From: Candidatus Alistipes avicola
GTDB taxonomy: Bacteria > Bacteroidota > Bacteroidia > Bacteroidales > Rikenellaceae
DNA length: 64,000 bases
Assembly (NCBI GenBank): GCA_019118565.1
Contig: DWYR01000021.1
Coordinates: 1-64,000 of the forward strand
Direction of reading: 5' to 3'
Below are positions 38,835 to 46,884 of the stretch, one piece after another. Under the pieces are notes generated by a model, which did not search any database, had not been told where the DNA came from, and was given only the letters and a program-made list of their open reading frames with translations. A program made the position numbers and the translations under genes. Position 1 is the stretch's first letter, and each line of letters begins with the position of its first letter.

Positions 38835-38881
38835 TAAAATTTACATTTTTAAAAGTTAAGTTTACTTTTGCTATGTTAGAA
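38819..38881. repeat. TTTAC direct repeats with 21-bp period
   Basis: TTTAC occurs at 38819, 38840 and 38861, exactly 21 bp apart (two helical turns), the first being the right arm of the palindrome. They may be additional half-sites for the XRE regulator on one DNA face; the region is AT-rich, so chance is possible. Confidence 0.4.
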
Positions 38882-38955
38882 GTCGGTTTTTCAGGATTGG
38901 AGGCCGGGAGAATGGGGTGTTGAGAAAGATAGTGGGAGCAGAGATAAGGGCAAAT

Positions 38956-38989
38956 AAAAAAAGGATCCGTTTGTGCGGATCCTTTTTTT
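38956..38989 (-). terminator. Terminator of rplU-rpmA
   Basis: Stem GGATCCG / CGGATCC extended by seven A-T pairs (A7 at 38956-38962, T7 at 38983-38989), 6-nt loop, 15 nt past the rpmA stop on the minus strand. Confidence 0.85.
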
Positions 38990-39004
38990 ATCGTGGTGAG
39001 CAGA

Positions 39005-39265
39005 TTACTCGTTGAGCGGAGTAACGCTTACATACGATCTGCCCTCTCTCTTCTTGGAGAAAGTAACCATACCGTCGGTAAGAGCGAAGAGCGTGTGGTC
39101 TTTACCCATACCTACATTCTCGCCGGGGTTGTGGACAGTACCTCTCTGGCGAACGATGATGTTGCCAGCTTTAGCGAACTGACCACCGAAAAGTTTGATA
39201 CCGAGTCGTTTGCTTTCAGACTCACGGCCGTTCTTTGAACTACCTACACCTTTTTTGTGTGCCAT
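39005..39265 (-). CDS. rpmA: Ribosomal protein L27
   Basis: 86 aa. [29 protein letters not shown] and [26 protein letters not shown] are diagnostic L27 sequences. No cleavable N-terminal extension of the Firmicutes kind. A peptidyl-transferase-centre protein of the 50S subunit, 18 nt after rplU. Confidence 0.97.
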   Translation of the reverse strand: MAHKKGVGSSKNGRESESKRLGIKLFGGQFAKAGNIIVRQRGTVHNPGENVGMGKDHTLFALTDGMVTFSKKREGRSYVSVTPLNE

Positions 39266-39283
39266 GTTTCTCTAAATTTAAGG

Positions 39284-39598
39284 TTATGCTACAACAATGT
39301 CTTCAACGAGAACCTGGCTCAGATACTGGCGATGACCGTTCTGCTTCTGATAACCTGTTCTGCGTTTCTTCTTGAACACGAGGACTTTGTCATCCTTGAG
39401 GTGTTTAAGAATCTTGCACTTTACCGAGGCGCCTTTCAAAACAGGTGCGCCTACCATGACCTGACCGTCGTTGTCTGCGAGCAGGACTTTGTCGAAACTC
39501 ACCGACGAGTTCTCTTCGCCGGGAAGACGGTGAACATAGAGTTTCCGACCTTTTTCAGCTTTAAATTGCTGACCTGCAATCTCTACTATAACGTACAT
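39284..39598 (-). CDS. rplU: Ribosomal protein L21
   Basis: 104 aa from ATG 39598, the standard L21 start (MYVIVEIAGQQFKAEKGRK). Later KKKRRTGYQKQNGHRQYL is the conserved rRNA-binding loop. An in-frame ATG 69 nt upstream is rejected because the promoter at 39638-39668 lies at or beyond it. rplU-rpmA is the usual pair. Confidence 0.96.
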   Translation of the reverse strand: MYVIVEIAGQQFKAEKGRKLYVHRLPGEENSSVSFDKVLLADNDGQVMVGAPVLKGASVKCKILKHLKDDKVLVFKKKRRTGYQKQNGHRQYLSQVLVEDIVVA

Positions 39599-39637
39599 TG
39601 TGTTTATAAAATGTGTTTGTACACAAAATTCAGCCTG

Positions 39638-39668
39638 CAAATATAACAAAAATCTCGATATTGGCAAA
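39638..39668 (-). promoter_or_regulatory. Promoter of rplU-rpmA
   Basis: On the minus strand TTTG (39668-39665), 19 nt, TATATTTG (39645-39638): full -7 consensus, leader about 35 nt. Confidence 0.7.
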
Positions 39669-39812
39669 ACTTCCTCATTTTTTCATGCGCCGAACGGGAG
39701 CCAAAGATGCCGTCTTGTTTTGCCGGGAGGAAAAAGATCGCAGTGATTGAGCTGGCGGAAGATCGGCTTCTTGGGGCAGAGAGGCCTTTTCGGCAGGATC
39801 GTGTTTTATTTG

Positions 39813-39828
39813 TGTGAATTTTTTCACA
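39813..39828. promoter_or_regulatory. CRP/Rex-like palindrome upstream of cysQ
   Basis: TGTGAA-TTTT-TTCACA. This matches TGTGA-N6-TCACA, the classic CRP-type operator, and the core of the TTGTGAA-N4-TTCACAA Rex operator. It is centred about 38 nt before the predicted cysQ transcription start, over the -33 position. Confidence 0.5.
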
Positions 39829-39845
39829 GTTCGAAAAAATAGTGC

Positions 39846-39853
39846 TACCTTTG
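39846..39853 (+). promoter_or_regulatory. cysQ promoter, -7 box
   Basis: TACCTTTG, full -7 consensus, 38 nt before the cysQ start. The -33 position holds TTTC inside the palindrome instead of TTTG, which suggests a regulated promoter. Confidence 0.5.
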
Positions 39854-39891
39854 GCCTGAAATACCAATGGTAACCGAAAAAAAATTATTCC

Positions 39892-40734
39892 ATGCTTGAC
39901 AACGAACTGAAGGCGCTCCTTGTACCGAGCCTGTGCAATGCCGTGGTACGGGCAGGTGCCGCCATCATGCAGGTTTATAGACATAAGGACGATTACGATA
40001 TTCGTATAAAGAGCGACAAAACTCCCATTACGGAGGCCGATCGCCAGGCACACGATACGATCAAGAACTACCTGGGGCAGACCCGTATCCCGATTCTGAG
40101 CGAGGAGGGACGCGAGATGCGTTACGAGGAGCGCTGCAACTGGGAGTTGTTCTGGCTGGTGGACCCGCTGGACGGTACGGTGGAGTTCATCAAGGGGAAC
40201 AATGAGTTTACGGTCAATATTGCCTTGATGCAGAACAACCGCAGTGTGGCGGCAGCGGTCTATGTGCCTTATCTCGAAAAATTATACCTTGCTTGGCTCG
40301 GAGGTGGTGCCTACTTGAAACAAAATGTTGCCCCTCGGGCGGATGCCGAGTATACGTACGACCAGATTCGAGAGGGACTTCAACGCCTGCCTCTCGAAAC
40401 GACCCGGCACGATCGGCCACGTGTGGCCGTGTCGCGTTCGCACCAATCGCCGGAAACGGCGGAGTTTGTTGCCGGGTTGCGCGCCAAGTGCCCCGATCTG
40501 GAAATTGTCGAACAGGGTAGTTCCTATAAGTTTTGTATGCTGGCCGAAGGCGACGTGGATTTTTACGTACGTACAACCCCTACTTATGAGTGGGATACGG
40601 CAGCCGGAGAGCTGATCCTTTCGGAGGCGGGCGGAGAGACCCTTTCGCTGCCGGATAATCGCCCTCTGCAATACAACAAGGCCGATTTGCAGAATCCCTG
40701 GTTTGTCTGCCGGGGCAAGAACTCGCCTTTTTAA
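39892..40734 (+). CDS. cysQ: 3'(2'),5'-bisphosphate nucleotidase CysQ
   Basis: 280 aa. Inositol-monophosphatase fold: SDKTPITEADRQAHD, ILSEEGRE, the metal-binding WLVDPLDGTVEFIKGNNEFTVNIAL and a C-terminal YEWDTAAGELILSEAGG. It hydrolyses PAP (or PAPS) formed in sulfate and CoA metabolism. Monocistronic and convergent with the small Cys-rich membrane protein gene. Confidence 0.9.
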   Translation: MLDNELKALLVPSLCNAVVRAGAAIMQVYRHKDDYDIRIKSDKTPITEADRQAHDTIKNYLGQTRIPILSEEGREMRYEERCNWELFWLVDPLDGTVEFIKGNNEFTVNIALMQNNRSVAAAVYVPYLEKLYLAWLGGGAYLKQNVAPRADAEYTYDQIREGLQRLPLETTRHDRPRVAVSRSHQSPETAEFVAGLRAKCPDLEIVEQGSSYKFCMLAEGDVDFYVRTTPTYEWDTAAGELILSEAGGETLSLPDNRPLQYNKADLQNPWFVCRGKNSPF

Positions 40735-40795
40735 CTTAAGTTTTTTTTGTTGGGATGTGTTGAAACGAGGTGGCCGGGCGCAGAGCAGCGTTCGG

Positions 40796-41071
40796 TCATT
40801 TCGTTTTGTGGTGGACGCGTTCCATCTCCTCGGTAGAGCAGGCGGCGCAGTTTCCCGAGCAGCCGATTTCCGACGCACAATCGTCCATTCCGGCCATCTG
40901 TTCGCGGGTCTCCTGTACGGCGCATTTGATACCGAGCTTTTGCATGTTTTTGTTGGTGGAGATCTCCGAGTCGATATGGTGGCCTTTGATCATGAGTGTC
41001 AGGGACATTCCGAGGACAAAAAGGCCGACGGCCAGAATCGAGATCAGAACTATGATTAACCAGGAGGGCAT
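40796..41071 (-). CDS. Single-span membrane protein with Cys-rich C-terminus
   Basis: 91 aa from ATG 41071 (the longer frame would begin upstream of the promoter's start point). One hydrophobic segment (WLIIVLISILAVGLFVLGMSLTLMI) precedes a soluble tail containing a lone Cys in IKCAVQ and the cluster CASEIGCSGNCAAC. The spacing C-x5-C-x3-C-x2-C could hold metal or an Fe-S cluster. Comparable small membrane proteins with a terminal CxxC are common in Bacteroidota; function unknown. Divergent from trkA. Confidence 0.7.
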   Translation of the reverse strand: MPSWLIIVLISILAVGLFVLGMSLTLMIKGHHIDSEISTNKNMQKLGIKCAVQETREQMAGMDDCASEIGCSGNCAACSTEEMERVHHKTK

Positions 41072-41095
41072 GTATGCTAAATTTAATTCCCGAAA

Positions 41096-41127
41096 TTTGG
41101 GCATTCCGATGCAAATTTATACATTTG
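41096..41127 (+). promoter_or_regulatory. Promoter of trkA
   Basis: TTTG (41096-41099), exactly 20 nt, TACATTTG (41120-41127): full consensus. Its -7 box directly abuts the -7 box of the opposing promoter. Confidence 0.72.
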
Positions 41128-41143
41128 TATGATTAATTGCAAA
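41112..41143 (-). promoter_or_regulatory. Promoter of the Cys-rich membrane protein gene
   Basis: On the minus strand TTTG (41143-41140), exactly 20 nt, TAAATTTG (41119-41112): full consensus. It overlaps the trkA promoter by 16 bp. Confidence 0.72.
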
Positions 41144-41225
41144 AATGTTACCCTGAACTTGGGTGTCTCGAGCCGATGGCGGCTACAGTGCCATGAAGGG
41201 GGGCGGGACAGAATCTTTTTTCATC

Positions 41226-42566
41226 ATGAGAATCGTTATTGCAGGGGCGGGAGAGATGGGTAGCCACCTGGCCAAGATGCTGAGCGGAAACACTCACGAC
41301 ATTACCATCATCGACAGCGATCCCAAGTTGTTGGCCGACGTGGCCGGTGCGGCCGACGTTATCACTGTTGAAGGCGATTCGACGACTTTCGCCGCGTTGC
41401 GTAAGGCCTCGGTCCGCAAGTGCGATCTGTTTATTGCGGTCAATCATATCGAGAACGACAATGTGGTGGCCGCCATGTTGGCCAAGCAACTCGGTGCCAA
41501 GAAATCCATTGCCCGTATCGATAACAATGAATACCTGGAACCCAACAACAAGGAGATCTTCATCAACATGGGCATCGACTACCTTTTCTATCCGGAGAAG
41601 GTGGCGGCACAGGAGGTGATCAATTTGTTGGGACATACCTCGACGACCGAATATGTGGATTTCTCAAACGGTCGGCTTTCGCTCGTGGTGTTCCGTCTCG
41701 ATGCCACCTCCTCTCTGATCGGGCAGGAGTTGTTTCGTGCTGCGGAGGATGGAGTGGAGCTGAGTTACCGGACTGTGGCGATCTCTCGGGCCGGGCAGAC
41801 GATCATCGCCCGTTCCGACGAACACTTCATGGAGGACGATACGGTCTATATCATCGCTCGTCAGGATGCCGTGAAGGAGGTGATGGAGTTCTCGGGTCAT
41901 ACGAATGTGGCGATCAAGAACATGATGATCCTCGGCGGTTCGCGCATCGGTGTTCGCATAGCGACCGAGTTGCAGGAGGAGATGAACATCAAATTGATCG
42001 ACTACAATGCGGACAAAGCCTACAAGTTGGCCGAAATGCTGGATAAGACCCTGATCATAAACGAGGACGGTCGCCACATCGAGGCAATGCTCGAAGAGAA
42101 TCTGAACAACATGGATGCATTCGTCGCTGTGACGGGGCGCAGCGAGACCAATATTCTGGCCTCGATGTTTGCCAAGCGCATGGGTGTAAAGAAGGTTATC
42201 GCCGAGGTGGAGAACCTCGATTATATCGACCTGGCCGAGAGCATCGGTATCGATACGATCATCAACAAGAAGTTGATCACGGCCTCCAATATCTTCCGAT
42301 TCACGATGGCGACCGATGTGCAGGCGATCAAATACCTGACCGGAAGCGAGGCCGAGGTACTGGAGTTCATCGTTCGTCCCAATTCACCGGCGACCAAGGC
42401 TTCGATCAAGGAGTTGCGTCTGCCACCGGATACGATCATCGGAGGCGTTGTGCGAGGAGACAAGGTATTCATCGCTTCGGGGAACATGGAACTGCACGCT
42501 TATGACCGCGTAGTGGTTTTCTCGATGCCTCAGTCTATTTCCAAGATCGGATACTATTTCAATTGA
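41226..42566 (+). CDS. trkA: Trk potassium uptake regulatory NAD-binding protein
   Basis: 446 aa from ATG 41226, which opens the first Rossmann motif RIVIAGAGEMGSHLAKML..DSD; an upstream frame start is rejected. Two RCK-N/RCK-C halves: the second begins at MMILGGSRIGVRIATELQ near residue 230. TrkA gates K+ uptake through TrkH at the inner-membrane face. No trkH is visible in the window (it is often adjacent). Confidence 0.92.
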   Translation: MRIVIAGAGEMGSHLAKMLSGNTHDITIIDSDPKLLADVAGAADVITVEGDSTTFAALRKASVRKCDLFIAVNHIENDNVVAAMLAKQLGAKKSIARIDNNEYLEPNNKEIFINMGIDYLFYPEKVAAQEVINLLGHTSTTEYVDFSNGRLSLVVFRLDATSSLIGQELFRAAEDGVELSYRTVAISRAGQTIIARSDEHFMEDDTVYIIARQDAVKEVMEFSGHTNVAIKNMMILGGSRIGVRIATELQEEMNIKLIDYNADKAYKLAEMLDKTLIINEDGRHIEAMLEENLNNMDAFVAVTGRSETNILASMFAKRMGVKKVIAEVENLDYIDLAESIGIDTIINKKLITASNIFRFTMATDVQAIKYLTGSEAEVLEFIVRPNSPATKASIKELRLPPDTIIGGVVRGDKVFIASGNMELHAYDRVVVFSMPQSISKIGYYFN

Positions 42567-42683
42567 TGTCGGGTGTACTTTCCCGGGGGCTCGTTTGTAA
42601 CTTCGGGAAGAGGGCCCGGTTGGAAGGTCGTGGGGCGACTTCGCGATAGAATAATGGTTAAAACAGAATAAAACGAAGGGACA

Positions 42684-44159
42684 ATGTCGATTCGAAACAG
42701 TTTGCTGAGAGCCTATTTTTCTCGGAGGATGAGGACAATAGACTATTTCCGCCGTCATCCGATCGAGGTGCAGGAGGAAATGTTCCATCGTTTGATGGCT
42801 GAAGGAGCTTGGACCCGGTTTGGTCGGGATCATGCCGTTACGGCCGATATCTCTCCGGAAAGTTTTGCTCAACGGGTCGAAGTGCAGGATTATGACCGTT
42901 TTAAGCCCTATATTCAGCGGATGCTCGACGGGGAGGAGAACGTTGCGGCACCGGGGCGTGTAACACTGTTTGCCCGTTCGTCAGGAACTACCTCCGACCG
43001 CAGCAAATATATTCCGATAACCAGGAAGTCGGTTTGGCAGAACCATACGCTCGGAATGCGGGATGTGGCGACCGTTTATATCATGGCGCACCCGAATACC
43101 GAAGTCTTCAAGGGGAAAACGCTCACCCTCGGCGGGTCGTGCTATGAGGAGAACGGAGCGTTGATCGGCGACCTTTCGGCCGTATTGATCAAACAGGCAG
43201 CCTTTTGGAGCGGATGGTTCCGTGCTCCGAAGATCGAGACGGCGTTGCTGCCTGATTTCCAGCAGAAGATCGATGCGATCTGCCGCGAGTGCGTGTCGCA
43301 AAACATCACTTCGTTTGCCGGGGTTCCGTCGTGGAATCTGTTGCTGATGCGTCGGGTGCTGGAGTATACGGGCAAGAAGAATCTGCTCGAAGTGTGGCCC
43401 CGCCTGGAGTTCTTCGCGCATGGCGGCATCTCGTTCAGCCCCTATCGCAAGTCGTTTGCCAGGTTGATCCCGAGCGATCGGATGGCCTATATGGAGACCT
43501 ATAACGCCTCGGAGGGATTTTTCGCCCTGGCCGATGACTTTTCGCGGGACGACATGCTGCTGATGCTCGACTACGGGACCTATTACGAGTTCCGGAAGGG
43601 CAACGAGATCGTCCCGCTGGAGGGGGTGCGTTGCGGTGAGGTCTATGCGATGATCATCACCTCGATCAACGGCCTGTGGCGCTATGAGATCGGGGATACG
43701 GTGGAGTTCACCTCGACGAATCCCTACCGGATCCGTTTTGCGGGCCGTACGCGCCAGTTCATCAATGCCTTCGGCGAGGAGGTGATCGTGGATAACGCGG
43801 AGAAGGCGCTGGAGGTTGCCTGTGAGGCCACCGGAGCGGTCGTCGAGGAGTATTCGGTAGCTCCCTGTTTCATGGGGCTGAATACGCGTGGCGGACATGA
43901 ATGGGCGGTCGAGTTCTCCGAGGAACCCGATTCGCTGGAGCATTTCGCCGAGGTTCTCGATGAGGCTTTGCGCCGGATCAATTCGGACTACGATGCCAAA
44001 CGTCTCTCGGCGATCGATCGGCTGCGGGTAGATGTATTGCCTCAGGGGACGGTACTCAAATGGCTACAGGTCCGGGGGAAGAATAAACTGCCTCGGATGC
44101 AGAACGACCGTACCGTAATTGAACAACTGCTTCAAATGGGGCAGTCGAAACAGGACTGA
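42684..44159 (+). CDS. GH3-family (auxin-responsive promoter family) protein
   Basis: 491 aa. ATP/AMP-binding pattern of the GH3 branch of acyl-adenylating enzymes: LFARSSGTTSDRSKYIPIT near residue 95, FFAHGGISFSPYRKSF, YMETYNASEGFFAL, LWRYEIGDTVEFTS and RIRFAGRTRQFINAFGEEV. Plant GH3 enzymes conjugate amino acids to acyl acids; the bacterial substrate is unknown. A deoxynucleoside kinase begins 31 nt downstream. Assignment to the family is firm, function is not. Confidence 0.88.
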   Translation: MSIRNSLLRAYFSRRMRTIDYFRRHPIEVQEEMFHRLMAEGAWTRFGRDHAVTADISPESFAQRVEVQDYDRFKPYIQRMLDGEENVAAPGRVTLFARSSGTTSDRSKYIPITRKSVWQNHTLGMRDVATVYIMAHPNTEVFKGKTLTLGGSCYEENGALIGDLSAVLIKQAAFWSGWFRAPKIETALLPDFQQKIDAICRECVSQNITSFAGVPSWNLLLMRRVLEYTGKKNLLEVWPRLEFFAHGGISFSPYRKSFARLIPSDRMAYMETYNASEGFFALADDFSRDDMLLMLDYGTYYEFRKGNEIVPLEGVRCGEVYAMIITSINGLWRYEIGDTVEFTSTNPYRIRFAGRTRQFINAFGEEVIVDNAEKALEVACEATGAVVEEYSVAPCFMGLNTRGGHEWAVEFSEEPDSLEHFAEVLDEALRRINSDYDAKRLSAIDRLRVDVLPQGTVLKWLQVRGKNKLPRMQNDRTVIEQLLQMGQSKQD

Positions 44160-44190
44160 GATTTAACAAGGAAAATTCAACGAGAAACCA

Positions 44191-44817
44191 ATGTATATCG
44201 CAATTGCAGGAAATATCGGAAGCGGCAAGACGACGCTGACGGAGATGCTGACCGAACGTTATCGGGCCAAGGCCTATTACGAGGTGAGTGACAATCCGTA
44301 TATCGGTGATTTTTATGAGAATATGAATCGCTGGTCGTTTAATCTCCAGATCTATTTTCTGGGAAGTCGCATCCAGCAGACGATGGATATCCTGCACAAT
44401 ACGACCGGCGATATCGTGCAGGACCGTACGGTGTATGAGGATGCCTATATCTTTGCCGACAACCTGCATCGGATGGGACTCATGTCGGGACGGGATTTCG
44501 ATACCTATATGAGCATCTTCGGATTGATTACCAATCTGGTCCCGCAGCCGGATGTATTGATCTACCTCAAGGCGAGCGTGCCGACGCTGATCGCACAGAT
44601 CCGGCATCGGGGACGGGCTTACGAGATGAACATCGACGAACAGTATCTGAACCGCCTCAACGAACGGTACGAGGAGTGGATTCAGAATATTTACAAGGGC
44701 GAGGTGATCGTCATCGACAAGGATCGCGAGGATTTTGTCGAGGATCCGTCGGTCATGGAGAAGATCTGCGCCCTTCTGGATGAGAAACGGGCAGCGCTCG
44801 AAAAGACAAGAGAGTAA
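44191..44817 (+). CDS. Deoxynucleoside kinase (dGK/dAK/dCK family)
   Basis: 208 aa. P-loop GNIGSGKTT (8-16), YYEVSDNPYIGDFYEN substrate region, the DRTVYEDAYIFA motif in place of ERS, and an arginine-rich LID (IRHRGRAYE). It phosphorylates deoxynucleosides for dNTP salvage. Which base it prefers cannot be read from sequence. Its stop codon shares one base with the next start (TAATG). Confidence 0.9.
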   Translation: MYIAIAGNIGSGKTTLTEMLTERYRAKAYYEVSDNPYIGDFYENMNRWSFNLQIYFLGSRIQQTMDILHNTTGDIVQDRTVYEDAYIFADNLHRMGLMSGRDFDTYMSIFGLITNLVPQPDVLIYLKASVPTLIAQIRHRGRAYEMNIDEQYLNRLNERYEEWIQNIYKGEVIVIDKDREDFVEDPSVMEKICALLDEKRAALEKTRE

Positions 44818-46181
44818 TGGGGATGTTGCCGGAACGTTTCGTGGAGCGGACGCTTGCCGATTGGGGCGAGGTGGAGGGCGGGGCATTGTGTGCGTCGCTC
44901 GATACACCGTCGACAACCTCGATTCGCTTGCATCCCCGGCGATGGTGTCGTTGGGAGGAGGCGGAGCGGATTCCCTGGTCGCCTTTCGGCCGGTATCTCT
45001 CCGAACGGCCGTCGTTTACGCTCGACAGCCAGTTCCATGCCGGTGCTTATTACGTGCAGGAGCCCTCGTCGCAGTTCGTGGCCCATATTCTGGCCGACGA
45101 GCCGGTCGAAGGGAAACGTCTGCTCGACCTTTGTGCGGCACCGGGCGGCAAGACGACGCTCTATTCGTCGCTGGTTGGCGATGAGGGGTTGGTTGTTGCC
45201 AATGAGATCAACCGTCAGCGGGCAGCTGTCCTGGCGGACAATGTCCGTAAATGGGGCGTTGGAAATGTCGTGGTGACGGTCGAGGAGCCGGCTCGGATAG
45301 CCGTTCTCGAATCGTGGTTCGATGTGGTGGCGGTGGATGCCCCCTGCTCCGGCGAAGGTATGTTCCGCAAAATGCCCGAGGCACGCGAGGAATGGAGCGA
45401 AAACAGTGTGAAAATATGTGCAGATCGTCAGGTGGAGATTCTGCGTGAGGCGTGGAAGACGTTGCGGCCGGGCGGTCTGTTGATATACAGTACCTGTACG
45501 TTCAACCGCATGGAGGACGAAGGGGTTTTGGAGGCTTTCCTCGCAGAGAGCGGCGATGAAGTGGTCGAGTCGCAGCAGATCCAGGTACAGGATGCCTGGG
45601 GAATCGTTGTCGGGACGGTCGGCCCGTTCCAGACATTCCGTTTCTTCCCGTATCGGGCCCGGGGCGAAGGGTTCTTTGCCGCGGTGGCCCGCAAAAGTTT
45701 CGATGTCGGAGGCAGAAACCGTATGCCCAAGTCTCGCCGCAACCTTTTTGTACAGGCCGGTCGGCGTGAGGACGAAGAGTTGCAGCGTTGGGTCGTCGAA
45801 CCGGAACGTATGAGTTTCGTGGCGGTTAACGATACCTATTATGGATACGATGCCTCGCAGTATGAGGCGGTCAAGACCGTGGCCGAGTCGTTGCGCGTGG
45901 TCGCATCGGGTGTGGCGATGGGGCAGCTCTTCAAGGGACGGCTCAAGCCGGATCATGCGTTGGCGATGTTTTGCGGGTTGAACCGGGAGGCACTGCCCGT
46001 GGCGGAGCTTTCGGAGGAGGCCGCGTTGCAATATCTGCGACGGCAGGAGGTTGCTGCCTCGGATTTTGAGGAAGGGGTGAATCTGGTAACGGCCGAAGGG
46101 TTGGCGCTGGGATTTGCCAAGCGAATCGGGAACCGGGTGAACAATATGTATCCCAATTCGTTGCGCATTTTGAATTTGTAG
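44817..46181 (+). CDS. RsmF/NOL1-NOP2-sun family RNA cytosine-C5 methyltransferase
   Basis: 454 aa. SAM motif LLDLCAAPGGKTTLYSSL, catalytic-pair motifs DAPCSGEGMFRK and YSTCTFNRMEDE (two catalytic cysteines), and a C-terminal PUA-like/RsmF extension (about 300-454: NLFVQAGRREDEELQ..). Members make m5C in 16S rRNA or tRNA. APCSGEGMFRK points to the RsmF-like subgroup. Coupled to the deoxynucleoside kinase gene. Confidence 0.88.
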   Translation: MGMLPERFVERTLADWGEVEGGALCASLDTPSTTSIRLHPRRWCRWEEAERIPWSPFGRYLSERPSFTLDSQFHAGAYYVQEPSSQFVAHILADEPVEGKRLLDLCAAPGGKTTLYSSLVGDEGLVVANEINRQRAAVLADNVRKWGVGNVVVTVEEPARIAVLESWFDVVAVDAPCSGEGMFRKMPEAREEWSENSVKICADRQVEILREAWKTLRPGGLLIYSTCTFNRMEDEGVLEAFLAESGDEVVESQQIQVQDAWGIVVGTVGPFQTFRFFPYRARGEGFFAAVARKSFDVGGRNRMPKSRRNLFVQAGRREDEELQRWVVEPERMSFVAVNDTYYGYDASQYEAVKTVAESLRVVASGVAMGQLFKGRLKPDHALAMFCGLNREALPVAELSEEAALQYLRRQEVAASDFEEGVNLVTAEGLALGFAKRIGNRVNNMYPNSLRILNL

Positions 46182-46339
46182 ATAAAACGACGAGCTGTCC
46201 TGAGGGATGGCTGAAAGACAGGTCTTGCTGGAGTCCGGGACGCATGGGCGTCGCTGAATGAATCCGACTCGATTCCAGCCGAGGCATTTATAAAAGAGTC
46301 GGAGGCGGTGCGTGCCGGATTCACGCTTGATTTTAACGT

Positions 46340-46876
46340 ATGGCCAAAAAACTTTTCTATTCGATGGGCGAGGTGTCGGAGATGTTCGATGTCAATGCCT
46401 CGCTGATTCGTTTCTGGGAGTCGAAGTTCGATGTGCTCCGACCGAAGAAGAACAAGAAAGGCAACCGGCTCTTTACGCCGGCCGATATCGAGAATCTGAA
46501 ATTGATCTATCATCTGGTCAAGGAGCGGGGCATGACCCTCGAAGGGGCGCGCCGTTGTCTGAAGCAGAACAAGACGACAATTTCGCGCGATGCCGAACTG
46601 CTTGAGCGTCTGCAGCGGGTACGCGCGATGCTCGAAGAGGTGCGTGTCGAGTTGCGGGATGGTGCCGGTGCAGCTGAAGAGGCTGCCGGGTCGGAGCCTG
46701 TCGCTGAGCAGATGAGGTCGGATGGACCGGTTACGGTGATCGAACCGGGGCCTGAAAAGGCGAAACCGGCATCCAAACGAACTGCTTCGGGTGGTACGCG
46801 GCGCAAGGCGAAGAAAGAGAAGACGGAGGAGGAGAGCAAGGAGTTGTTCGCCTTCTATGAACAGTCGTTATTTTAG
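46340..46876 (+). CDS. MerR-family transcriptional regulator
   Basis: 178 aa. An N-terminal MerR winged helix (YSMGEVSEMFDVNASLIRFWESKFDVLRPKKNKKGNRLFTPADIENLKLIYHL, 7-60), then a short coiled coil (ELLERLQRVRAMLEEVRVEL) and a long Ala/Glu/Lys-rich disordered tail. There is no effector domain of the metal or drug type. The stop lies 8 nt before the Nif3-like gene; the 158 nt before the start show nothing beyond AT-poor spacer. Target genes unknown. Confidence 0.88.
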   Translation: MAKKLFYSMGEVSEMFDVNASLIRFWESKFDVLRPKKNKKGNRLFTPADIENLKLIYHLVKERGMTLEGARRCLKQNKTTISRDAELLERLQRVRAMLEEVRVELRDGAGAAEEAAGSEPVAEQMRSDGPVTVIEPGPEKAKPASKRTASGGTRRKAKKEKTEEESKELFAFYEQSLF

Positions 46877-46884
46877 GTGGAAAG

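Noticed and set aside
44691..46031. 446-aa open frame antisense to the m5C methyltransferase
   Set aside because: Shadow of a gene with both catalytic cysteine motifs.
46182..46339. Possible small gene or remnant before the merR gene
   Set aside because: No frame with a start, signal or coding bias was convincing; nothing supportable seen.
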